Source: Spirogloea muscicola
Taxonomy: Eukaryota > Streptophyta > Zygnematophyceae > Spirogloeales > Spirogloeaceae
Length of the DNA stretch: 32,044 nt
NCBI GenBank assembly: GCA_009602725.1
Contig: WELB01000009.1
Span: 964,599-996,642, forward strand
Direction of reading: 5' to 3'
The position numbers and the translations under genes are program-made. The first letter of the stretch is position 1. Every line of letters starts with the position of its first letter. Below the pieces are notes generated by a model that was given only the letters and a program-made list of their open reading frames with translations, was not told the origin of the DNA and searched no databases. Below, piece after piece: positions 13,401 through 22,006 of this stretch.

Positions 13401-16400
13401 AGCATCACTGCCAGCGAGCACCTGCGTCAGCACTGCAGCACGGCGCTGCTCCATGAGCACCGCCTACCTCTCGCAGGAGCTCGCGTGCCGAAAGGTATGT
13501 ATCACAGAGCAGGCGCCCAGCAACGCATGCCAGCGTGCCAGGGCCGGCGCCGCCTCCGCCGGCAAGGCCGCCGCCGCCACCAAGGCGTGGCATCTGCCGT
13601 CGCTTCAGCTTCCCAATGGCGGACCAGTTTCCTACCTTGCATGCCTGTGCTGCATCCACGACAATGGCTGGTCAGAGAGTGGCCGGCTCCTGCGTGGCTG
13701 GCCGTGCACGCTGCGCTGGTCAGGGCAGCAGCGTCAGGGCAGCACCTGGAGGCGGTGGAGAAGAACGTCGAGGCCAGAGGCGGCAACATTGTGGCCGACA
13801 AGCACGTCGGCGTCCAGCTTCACAAGCCGTGCCAGCAGGAAGCTCAGCAGCTCCCTCTCGCTCCCCTTCTTGCTGAAAGCAGCGGGCTCGCCACCGCTGC
13901 TTGCATTCATGCGCGCCAACTCGGCATCGAAACCCATGGGGAACACGCCGCCGTCGAGGCGCCGGACAGCGCTGAAGTGGCCCAGCATGTGTGCAGTGTT
14001 CCACTCCGTCATTGGCGTCGGCCCGTCTATCTGCAGCCACGTATGAGGCACTCAAGCCATAGTCAGCGAGCCCAAGATTTCTTTCAAAAGGGCAGATCAG
14101 TCAGTCGGAGGAAAAGGGAGAGCAAGGAGGAGAAAGACAAGGACCTACCCAAAGCTAAAACGATAAGAGGTATTGCCATCAGACACAAATATGATGAGCA
14201 AGAAAGAGGTATAGCACTTTGACATTTTAAGTGTTGCCAGGGAGGTGTGGAGGGAGGAGGGGGGGATGGCAACGGGACAGAAGACAGTGTCAGTGAGGCA
14301 GCTCAATTGCTTATACAAGCTGTGTTGAGGCCCACCTTGACTGCACGGCAGTATACGACCGATGCCGAGGCAATCTCGCTGACGTTGCGCTGGGGGTCTA
14401 TGACCGTCTTGAGGTCCAGGGATGCAACCACGAGCCGTGGGCTCGGGCGGGCCGCTGCCGGCGGCGCTGCTCCCACGTCCTTGGGCGATCCCACTGCGAC
14501 CTCCATGCGGCAGTGGCTCACCTGCCACCACAGCCTCCCCAGCCAGGCATTGAGCCCGGCATTCCCTAGTACAATACGCATGAATTGTTCTGGACTATGT
14601 TCATGTTTCAGCTTTTGCATTTGCTGGCCCGATGGGGAGCTTGCTGATGCAATCTGACACCACCTGATACAATCTGGCAGTTTAGCTGGGCTTATTGTGA
14701 AGTAATAGGTGACATGAGCAAGGGGAGGAGGGGGGGGGGTGCAGATGGAGGGCAAACAGGCGGGGCGGACAGGAGGGGCCATCTCCCACCTGGCCGTGAA
14801 GGACCTGGACGCAGTCGCGGATGGCGAGCCAGCTGGGCCCCTTGATCTTGCGCTTGAGAAGCAGCAGCTCCAGTGCACTGCCACAGCACGCCACAGTAGT
14901 CTGGCTGGACATTTGATGTGCTTCTTATGAGCGCCTCGTACTCTGTGCACTCAGGGCCAGTGCAATGCATCCGATAAGTGAGCAGGTGCCTACCTTGTGT
15001 TGGTCCCAAAGAGGCCTGCAAAGTGCTCCCCATGGAGGTCCATGGGCAGGGCGGGGTCCTACATGCAGACAAGAGCCTCGCGTCACAACTGAGGACGGTG
15101 CTTGAAGTCACAAGAGCAGCCGCCAGCCACTGTCGGGCATGTGGGAGGAGGAACGACTCGTGATGAGGAGGGAGAGAGGAGGGAAATGAGACCGAGAAGG
15201 GGTACACTAGCTTCAGACAGTACTGCTCGCCAGCTGGAATCCCGGCCCGCTCGAATGCGTAGGACCTCTGCAAGCGCTTGCCGCAACTCGATCAAGGCTC
15301 GTTACTGTGACGGCGAGGCCCCCTCAGTGCAGCCGCCGCAAGCCATGAGCACCGAATGGCGGTTTGCAGTGGCAGCGGATGAACCTTGACAGGCACCATG
15401 GTGAAGCTGGCCACGCCAAGCCTGGCGAGCTGATCCCGCAGCTCCTGCTTGAGTGGCGCCGCTAGCACCTGCGCCGCTCGGCCGGCACTCAGCAACCGCA
15501 GCCGACGAGTCATTGCAATTTGCTCAGTCGGCAGTCAGCGCTCGTGGCAGACACAAGTGGTGCGCATGACGACCGCCAGCACGGTAGCCCACCTGAAGCC
15601 GCTTGGTGAGAGCAAGTGAGGCGCCGGGTTCACCGTGGGATACTGCCGCCTCCAGCGCAGCAGCCTCGGGGTCGGCACCTGGAGCGAGCGGGCCTCCTGG
15701 CGTTGGGACAGCGAACACGCAGCGCTGTAGGCCCTTCACGACCACGCAGCAGCTCACACATCCGCCGCCGCTGCTTGGGCTGCCAACGGTCATCGCTACT
15801 TTGCCGAAGAGGTAGACATTGCCGGGTGTGCCGCTGCCGCCGCTGCCAGCGAAGGCCGCCTCCTCATGCGCATCGAGCAGAAAGAACGGCAGGCTGCCAT
15901 CCGCATCCAGCGGCAATGCGCCATTGCCACTGGCGGCAGCCGCGTCGTCGTCGTCGGAGCCCGCCACTGCTACTTGCGGTGAACCTTTCGATTCATGGCC
16001 GACGACGGCAGCAGCTGCGGAGGCCTTCATAGCCGCCTGCCAGCCCGCCGAGGCCGTCTCTGCCTGGCCGGCCAGCGACGTCCAAGCGTTCAAGCTGGGC
16101 CGCCGATGATCCTCCTCCGCCGCCGGCAGGACCTCGTCGGCGGCTGCGCAGCCGGTGCCGCTGACCAACGCGCTTGCCTCCTCAGTGTTGCTGGCCTCCC
16201 CACCGGCAACTGCTGCCAGCCGGGTGCCACCACCTGCATCCTCATGAGGCCTGCGGAGGCTGCTCGCGGCTGGCACCGGCGCCATCGACTCCACAGGCCC
16301 GGCGTCGACCAGGTCCTCGACTGAGCTGCGGGCCGGGACGGTCATTGGGATCGCGGCAACAGTCTCCTCCTTCGCGCCAGAGCGCAGCATTGCGGTCAGA

Positions 16401-17288
16401 GGAGCGCCGCCCTCAGCGGCAGCAGGCAGCCGGGCCTCTGCTTGCCACGGCACGGGCAGTCCTGCCGAGCAGGCCGCAAAGAATGGCAGGCAATGTCAGT
16501 ACTAGTGCTGCGTGGCCCCAGAGCGTCTATGGCGACCATGGAGCTCGCTGATGTGTCCAGCCAGTGGTGGAGATGTGAGAGGCGCCGCCAACACGGCAAT
16601 GGTCAGCGGAGCCCATCAAAGTGGCGTCGTTGACCTCGCCGGCGCCGCTTCTCGCGCTCGCGGTCGAGGTCGTCGGCGCCGATGCCGGCAAGGATGTCGT
16701 CCAGGAGGCTGTCCGCGTCGCCTGCCCATCCGCCGCCTCCTCCGCTGGGCCGCGCGGCTGCGGCAAACATGCTGGCCACGTTGCGACGGCCAGGGGCCGC
16801 CGCCCCCGCCGCGACGGCGGCCTTCTTCGCCGCCGCGTCGCCGCCCCGCTTCGTGTTGGTCCTCCTCGCAGCTGGCCGGCCATAGCCAATTGCTAGCGCA
16901 CCGTCAGCGGCAAAGGCCCGGAGAAACGTTTGCATGGGAAGCAGCGTCCAACGAGTCGTGCCGGGCCAGGCCCTCACCGTGGCCGTCGCGGCGGGCATGG
17001 CCGTCGCCGCCGTCGGCGCCGCCGTCCTCCTCCCCGCTGTCCTCCTCGGCGTCGCCGCGCGCGCGGTCCCACTCGTCCTCCTCGCCGATGTCGGCGTAGC
17101 CGAGGCCGTCGTCGCCGACGACGAAGCCGCCGGCGGCCTGCCGGCGGCGCGCCACCAACGCCGCGTACTCCGCCTCCGGCACCTCGTCGTACACGCGCTC
17201 CTCCAGCTTCAGGCTGAACGTGTCCACACGGCGGCCCCCACCGCCGCCGCCGCCGCCGCCGCCACTCTTCCNCCTCCGCCATCGCCAT
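7413..17288 (-). CDS. POLA1: DNA polymerase alpha catalytic subunit
   Basis: This is the B-family polymerase that extends RNA primers with primase to start both DNA strands. Thirty exons, high to low: 17288-16978, 16871-16635, 16461-15593, 15468-15385, 15267-15193, 15058-14994, 14877-14805, 14521-14336, 14030-13746, 13644-13468, 13352-13239, 13088-12969, 12655-12200, 12067-11946, 11801-11729, 11624-11568, 11417-11325, 11036-10911, 10726-10629, 10507-10462, 10315-10202, 10006-9923, 9777-9664, 9369-9280, 9126-9041, 8860-8602, 8312-8259, 8020-7920, 7816-7717, 7565-7413. If one ambiguous base (17272) is dropped this gives 1606 residues; Arabidopsis has about 1524. Visible signs are the N-terminal [17 protein letters not shown] box, an inactive exonuclease region (SLDLKT without the acidic pair), motif A DFNSLYPS, motif B ALKLTANSMYGCLG, motif C YGDTDS, and two C-terminal cysteine sites (CPRC..CPRC and CDEELC..CPNYPRC). 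The acceptor at 15468 could instead be 15532, also in phase. Confidence 0.96.
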
Positions 17289-17296
17289 CACCGGCC

Positions 17297-17330
<34 letters not shown>

Positions 17331-17331
17331 G
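17241..17331. repeat. CCG/GGC triplet runs flanking the POLA1 start
   Basis: Two nearly pure CCG runs (17241-17263 and about 17298-17331) flank the start codon. The first encodes the polyglycine run of POLA1 on the minus strand; the second lies in its 5' leader. Such runs are prone to slippage and sequencing error, which fits the nearby N. Confidence 0.85.
17272..17272. other. Ambiguous base (N) breaking the POLA1 start frame
   Basis: The only N in the window lies between the POLA1 start ATG (17288, or 17282) and its glycine run. Counting the N as a base, the frame of the conserved N-terminus ([15 protein letters not shown]) reaches a TGA with no ATG. Leaving it out gives MAMAEGKS, then about ten glycines and RRVDTF in one open frame. 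Total coding length then divides by three. Confidence 0.8.
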
Positions 17332-18084
17332 TCTGGGGGGCCGCCGCGAGAACGAAGGGCCCCAATTTCGTAGCCGCTGCCTTGGCGCCAAATTTCACTC
17401 CCGTCAGGCGTCAGCAGCGTCAGGACTTGCACGGTCATGCGTCAGCGGTGTCAGGACATGCAGGGCCCCGGGGCGCCACCCGGCACGTGGCAGGCGTCCA
17501 GGTCCCCCTGACCGCCGCCGGCCGGCTGCGGCCGCGCGACGATCCCTAAACGGCTCGGCGCGCTTACGGATCCGACGGCCCGCGTTGGCTCTTCCGCACG
17601 AAAGGTGCCAAGGAGTGCGAAACCGAGCCGGGGGGCCCCCACTCGACTTACGGATTGACGGGAAGCAGGACTCTGTCCGGCGCCCGTCGTTATGCCGCGG
17701 AATCGCTTGAAGGAGGATTCCGCAATTTGGGAACAGGTGACGCCGCAAATTGCGAATTGGGAGAAAAGGGAGACGCGCCGTGGCGGCAGCTGCACATAGG
17801 CCCACGGATGCAATTTGCAATAAGCAACGATATGAATAGAAGAGAAAAAGGGCGCGCGCGGAGGGCCAAAATGAGCCAATAATACACTGTTCATTCAAAA
17901 GCCAGTGGAGGAAGTGGGGCTACATGAAACCGAAGCCCTGGAGGCGGCGACGAGGAAAATCTCGAAATTGCTCCGGGTGGGCCCTTCCCGCCCAGGCCCC
18001 AAAGAAGGCCGCGGATCAGTTCAGTTCCCCACATCTACAGTGAGCCGCAGCTTCGCCTTCGCCTGGTCGCCGGCTGCGGCACGA

Positions 18085-18118
<34 letters not shown>

Positions 18119-18221
18119 GGGCTCTCCGGCGGTGGCGGCTCGGCGCGGCGGCGGCACTCACTTGCGGCGCGGCCGGCAACCGGGCTAGCCATCGTCCAGA
18201 ATCCCAAGCCGGCCCGTCGCC
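17289..18221. promoter_or_regulatory. Divergent promoter region between POLA1 and the acidic-protein gene
   Basis: A 933-bp interval between two genes that start in opposite directions. It holds the E2F-type site, a CCAAT motif on the plus strand near 17873, an ATTGG (CCAAT on the minus strand) near 17755, and a GGC triplet run at about 18085-18117 just upstream of the plus-strand gene. I see no TATA box and no extra coding exon. Confidence 0.55.
17382..17393 (-). promoter_or_regulatory. E2F-type site upstream of POLA1
   Basis: Forward sequence TTGGCGCCAAAT reads ATTTGGCGCCAA on the POLA1 strand and contains TTTGGCGC, a perfect match to the E2F/DP consensus TTTSSCGC, in a palindromic GGCGCC core. 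It is about 95 bp upstream of the POLA1 ATG. E2F control of S-phase genes including POLA1 is well established in plants and animals; use of this site here is inferred. Confidence 0.65.
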
Positions 18222-18982
18222 ATGGCCTCTGAGCAGGTCCCGAAGGCGTCGGAGGGCCTTGCGGTGGCGGCGGATACTGCGGTGGCTCCGGCAGGCGTGC
18301 CGGAGGCGGAGGTGTCGGTGGCGGAGACAGCAAAGCCGGTCGAGGCGGTGCCGTCCTTGGAGCGCACCGACAACGTGGAGGCGGACAAGGCTGGCGATGT
18401 TGGGGAGACGATTGTTGACAAGGCGGTGCGCGACGGGGCCAACACCGACGGGAAGGAAAACGGCGCTCCGGCGGCAGTCGACGAGAAGGCCGGCATTGAG
18501 AAGGCTGGCGCAGACAAGATCGCAGTTGAGGACAAGGCAGAGGAGCCAGCTGCTGCTGAGGGGGCAGGGGAGGTTGTCACTGAGGATGCCAAGGAGGACG
18601 ATGGTGAGGATGGAACAAAGAGTGGAGTGACGACACGAGCTGCCAAGAGGAAGTCGAAAGGTGGCCGCCTGTTTATCCTGTTCTCGCTTCTGCCTCTATT
18701 TCTCCTGCCTGGCATGCTTGGGGAGGCCCCAAGCATACATTACAAGCAACCTTCTATATACATGGCAATCAAGCAGGCTCTTTTCACCTTGTAGGTCATG
18801 TCTGTCTACTAAACAGTCACTGAGAAAGCCATCAATGACATCAGCATGCTTGACAGGTAGCAAGCTTACTGCACTCAGCAATGGCAGTTGGGGCTCAAGG
18901 TCTGTTCATTGTGTCATCGAATGGTGCAGGTGGAGAGGAGGCCATAGATGCCAAGAAGCCAAATGTTGAGGTGGAGGCCTGA
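18222..18982 (+). CDS. Acidic, probably disordered protein with C-terminal basic patch (unknown function)
   Basis: I do not recognise this protein. Two exons, 18222-18660 and 18930-18982, join in phase (AAA G / GT GGA) to 163 residues. The sequence is rich in Ala, Glu, Asp, Lys, Val and Gly and has no Cys, Trp or Tyr in the main body, which suggests intrinsic disorder. Short (D/E)KA units recur about six times (ADKAGD, VDKAV, DEKAG, IEKAG, EDKAEE). A basic RAAKRKSKG patch near residue 140 could be a nuclear localisation signal. The protein ends NVEVEA. Without the splice, exon 1 would run into a hydrophobic tail encoded by the intron; the AG/GT junction and the acidic composition of exon 2 favour the spliced form. 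A TGTAA lies at 19111-19115, about 130 nt after the stop. A chromatin-associated role is possible but unproven. Confidence 0.6.
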
Positions 18983-20250
18983 ATCACGCTGTCGCTTACT
19001 GTCCCACCACAGGACATTTACCTGAGCACATTGTGTTGCATGGATGTGCGTCCAAGTAAGGAGCACTGATGTGCAATTCTGAAATATATCTGAGATAGCA
19101 CCAGTTGATCTGTAAGGTGCCTCTATCTTCCTCTGCCTCTTACTTTTGAAGCAGTTCCCATCAGGCACGTAGGTCAGTTGCTCCGGCCCCCCACGGATGG
19201 GGACTTGCCTGCATGAGAAGGTTGGCCTTGATAGCAGCAGGAAATCGGACATTTTGGCCATTGAATGACTGAGCATTGTGGGAAAGCTGATTATTAGTAC
19301 TTGAGTTACTTGCTCAGCATTTATGGCAAGGTGGAGCGCAAGCTCCTAAGCTGTATTGTTTATGTTAACAACTTATTCTTCCTCATGACTGTTGGTCACT
19401 CATCTCGTGCTGTTCGTTGGCATTGCAGCCAAATATGTGCCAGCTGTTCATTCCTAATGTGAGATTTTCCATGTCCATATGCATAGAGCCTTAGAAGAGT
19501 CTTGCTACGTGCCTGGTGCTTGACCTTGACAAAATGGCTCGCAATACTGGACATGGATTGCAATGACTTGAGTACCTTGATTTAAGCAACTTCTGCATAG
19601 TAAATTACCAACTCAAAAACGCTAGTTGCTTCTACACAGCTTATCCATGTGACTCGATCAACTCAATGTCAGCAACATTCAGTCCAGTTCTGCTGGAAGA
19701 AGTACAGCAATGGCTTTGTCAGTTAGTTGTTGCTGCACACTGCAGCGAATGCCACATCTGCATGTCTAGATGTTATTATTGCACTTTGCATTGCATTTTC
19801 TAAGCACTCAGATCCACTAAGCTTTGCTAGGCTGTCTAAGCTTCAAAACACGCTCACAGTCCCTCACACACAGCTGCCGTGTCAACTGCAGATAATATGG
19901 TACTTTGCTTTTTGACTTCAAAAGATCGTAGTGTGCTTGAAATACTGCTGCAAGTCTCCGACGAGCTTGGGGCATAGAATTCCACAGGCACTAGTTGCAT
20001 GGTAAAAGTGCTGGCGTTTGCTAAGTGCAGTGCTCTCAAGCTTTGACTAATCTTCGACATGCTGGGCACGCATCAAGCAAGGCCACTGGCTTCCGTGGCG
20101 GGGCTCCGGCTCCGGCTCCGGCTCTCCAAGCTTGTCAGATTGTTATGCCCACTCGTGGGAACTGACGTCCCCATTCAGCCGATCCTCGCACAATCACCTT
20201 AGGCCCCCTTAGCACAGGGCTTCACTTTGTGTAGCCCCAACTTGATACTA
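18983..20250. other. Gene-free interval after the acidic-protein gene
   Basis: After the probable poly(A) signal at 19111-19115 the sequence is mixed and moderately AT-rich, with many stops in all frames and no exon with family motifs. A (CTCCGG) run lies at about 20103-20126. I see no RNA gene here. Confidence 0.5.
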
Positions 20251-20346
20251 GCTTTGCCTGAATAGTGTACTGGCTTGGTTCGGCCTTCCTTTCATACATG
20301 TTCTTCTCGCGCCTTCTCTCTCCTCCTCTGGGCGTGACCCCTTGCG

Positions 20347-20400
20347 GCCCCTTCGGACCTTGTCTATCCCTTCTTGGGTTTTGGGCTGGCATTATAGCCC
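20347..20400 (-). repeat. Dispersed hairpin repeat, minus-strand copy
   Basis: On the minus strand the unit reads GGGCT, loop, AGCCC, then a spacer and AAGAAGGGATAGACAAGGTC followed by CGAAGGGGCC. It has the same order of parts as the copies at 20489-20585 and 29413-29466. Confidence 0.55.
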
Positions 20401-20488
20401 TCGCCTCCTTCGGTGCCACTTTCTTTCGCTTCTTCCACCACAAGGAATGAATATGGAATAAATAGCTCCTCCAATTTCCAAAGTAAGG

Positions 20489-20620
20489 CAACGGCTGTGA
20501 GAGGCCAGCCCATAGAGATAAGTGCTCGCCCATCGAGAAGAGGGGCTGGCAAAGCCAGCTCCTAAAAGAATGGACAATGTCCAAAACCAAAGGAAGAGGA
20601 GCCGGAAAAAGGACTACACT
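20489..20620 (+). repeat. Dispersed hairpin repeat, two hairpins
   Basis: Hairpin 1 is GGCTG..CAGCC (20493-20510). Hairpin 2 is GGGGCTGGC / GCCAGCTCC (20542-20550 with 20554-20562), nine pairs including one G-T, around an AAA loop. The tail is AAGAATGGACAATGTCC and then AAAACCAAAGG. The sequence just before hairpin 1 (AGCTCCTCCAA..) also resembles the copy in MSH3 intron 1. Confidence 0.55.
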
Positions 20621-20805
20621 ACAAAACACTGCAAAGCACGGAGACGATGCAGAGGGAAGCTCAGTATCCACGATTGAGCAACATCAGGTCTGAGTAGCTC
20701 GCTGCAGGGAAAGAAGCACTCCGCCGAGACCCAGAGGCGGGGCCATAGCACGGCCTGCTCGCGTGTGAACGGCGTGGGCAAGGGAGCGTTAAAAGAAGAA
20801 AGGGC

Positions 20806-20880
20806 TCGCCCATTGAGGATAGGGGCTGGACAAGCCAGCCCAAAAAAGAATGAACAAAGAACGAGAAGGGGGCCAGAGGA
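20806..20880 (+). repeat. Dispersed hairpin repeat, copy leading into direct repeat A
   Basis: GCTCGCCCATTGAGGATAG precedes a perfect 7-bp stem GGGCTGG (20823-20829) / CCAGCCC (20835-20841) with a 5-nt loop. The tail AAGAATGAACAAAGAACGAG continues into the 129-bp direct repeat. Confidence 0.55.
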
Positions 20881-20974
20881 AGCCAGAGGAAGCGCTAAGA
20901 AACCAAAGCACACAAAGAAAGAAAGCAGCTACAAATTACTCAGTAACCCCTGCTAAGCAGCCGCATATCAGAGA
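20846..20974 (+). repeat. 129-bp direct repeat, copy A
   Basis: Identical to 21221-21349 except one base (T at 20966, A at 21341). Offset is exactly 375 bp. An internal short duplication (GCCAGAGGAA twice) is present in both copies. No open reading frame of note. Confidence 0.9.
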
Positions 20975-21162
20975 GGCTAGGGTCCTGGAAGTGGGTCCCC
21001 TGGACAGAGCCAGAGGATACCGCCAGGCGCATGCGGAAGACTTGGGCGATCGAACCGGCGGCGTTGAAGCCGGCATCGCCCCTGGCAGACCCGGCCGCCA
21101 GTTAATGGCCTGGCGGGCAAGCCGCTGAAGGAGATCCAGCCAGCGGCTGCCGAAAGAAAGTG

Positions 21163-21250
21163 CTCGCCAATTGAGAACTGGGGCTTTCCGAAAGCCTCCA
21201 AAAGAACGTGCAAGGTCTACAAGAATGAACAAAGAACGAGAAGGGGGCCA
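21163..21250 (+). repeat. Dispersed hairpin repeat, copy leading into direct repeat B
   Basis: GCTCGCCAATTGAGAACTGG precedes a stem GGCTTT / AAAGCC (21182-21187 with 21191-21196). The stem bases differ from the other copies on both sides, so pairing is kept. The tail AAAGAACGTGCAAGGTCTAC runs into the second 129-bp direct repeat. Confidence 0.5.
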
Positions 21251-21349
21251 GAGGAAGCCAGAGGAAGCGCTAAGAAACCAAAGCACACAAAGAAAGAAAG
21301 CAGCTACAAATTACTCAGTAACCCCTGCTAAGCAGCCGCAAATCAGAGA
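21221..21349 (+). repeat. 129-bp direct repeat, copy B
   Basis: Second copy of 20846-20974 with one mismatch. The 246 bp between the copies contain no recognisable transposase, reverse transcriptase or primer-binding site. It looks like a local duplication or a solo/deleted element. Confidence 0.9.
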
Positions 21350-22006
21350 TCCTACAAGGGCCGGACGGCGCGCAAAAAAAGCAGGATACGGGAAGGGACG
21401 AAGAGTACCAGACCACCGAGTAAACCCTGGCCGACAGGCGAGGTCGGGCACACGGGCCGCACACCGGCGGGGCAAGGAGGAACAGGTACAGTGGGGTGGT
21501 TGGTTGTAGACATCAAGCGCAGGCTGTTGGGGCGCCGCCGGGACGTCACTGGGGCCTGCTGCGCCTCGAAGCGCTGATGGCCTCACGAAACGCCTCAGCC
21601 CGGGATCAAACCCGAGACCCGCAGCTCCTCCTCCAGATTCTCACCCCGCGCCGCCTGCCTGCCACGTGGCAGCGCGCTTCGGCTGGGGCGCCGGGCTGCC
21701 ACCGGACGCTGTGGGCGGGCCTCCTTGAGCTGACGCGTGGCGAGCAGGTGCCACGCGTCGGGCACTGAGGGGGATGGGGGTCCCGATGAATGATGTACTG
21801 GAACAGAGGCCTCGCAGCAGGTAGCTGTGAGCGCATAGCTCCCCTACAAATCAAATATTTCCCGAAAGGGATTTGACAACGGAAGTACAACCACCATCAA
21901 ACCCTCAGGGCGCCCTCTCATCTTCCCTCTGCCCTCCCGCCGCAGACCCCGCCGCCATCCCCGGCGCGTCTCCCGGCCCGCCGTAGCCACTCACTCCCGC
22001 TCCGCC
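21350..22006. other. Interval upstream of the transaldolase gene
   Basis: GC-rich sequence without coding motifs. It should hold the transaldolase promoter and 5' leader. I see no TATA box or other clear promoter motif. A GGTTTGATCCC string on the minus strand near 21605 loosely resembles a tRNA T-arm but lacks the rest. Confidence 0.4.

Noticed and set aside
16934-17710. Long plus-strand open frame of about 258 residues
   Set aside because: It is antisense to POLA1 exon 1 and its promoter, is made of GC-rich low-complexity sequence, crosses the N, and has no family motif.
17978-17990. Second E2F-like site (CTTCCCGCC)
   Set aside because: Only a partial match to TTTSSCGC, in a GC-rich stretch where such strings are expected by chance.
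17905-18630. Plus-strand open frame of 241 residues overlapping the acidic-protein gene
   Set aside because: It is a different frame over the GGC run and exon 1 of that gene, and its product is Arg/Ala-rich low complexity. The frame starting at 18222 has a plausible splice and a more protein-like composition.
20846-21349. Direct repeats as LTRs of a retrotransposon
   Set aside because: They are too short and close together, with no TG..CA ends, primer-binding site, polypurine tract or reverse transcriptase between them.
21598-21625. Possible tRNA or SINE B-box (GGTTTGATCCC on the minus strand)
   Set aside because: The T-loop lacks TTC, and no matching A-box, anticodon arm or acceptor stem could be found.
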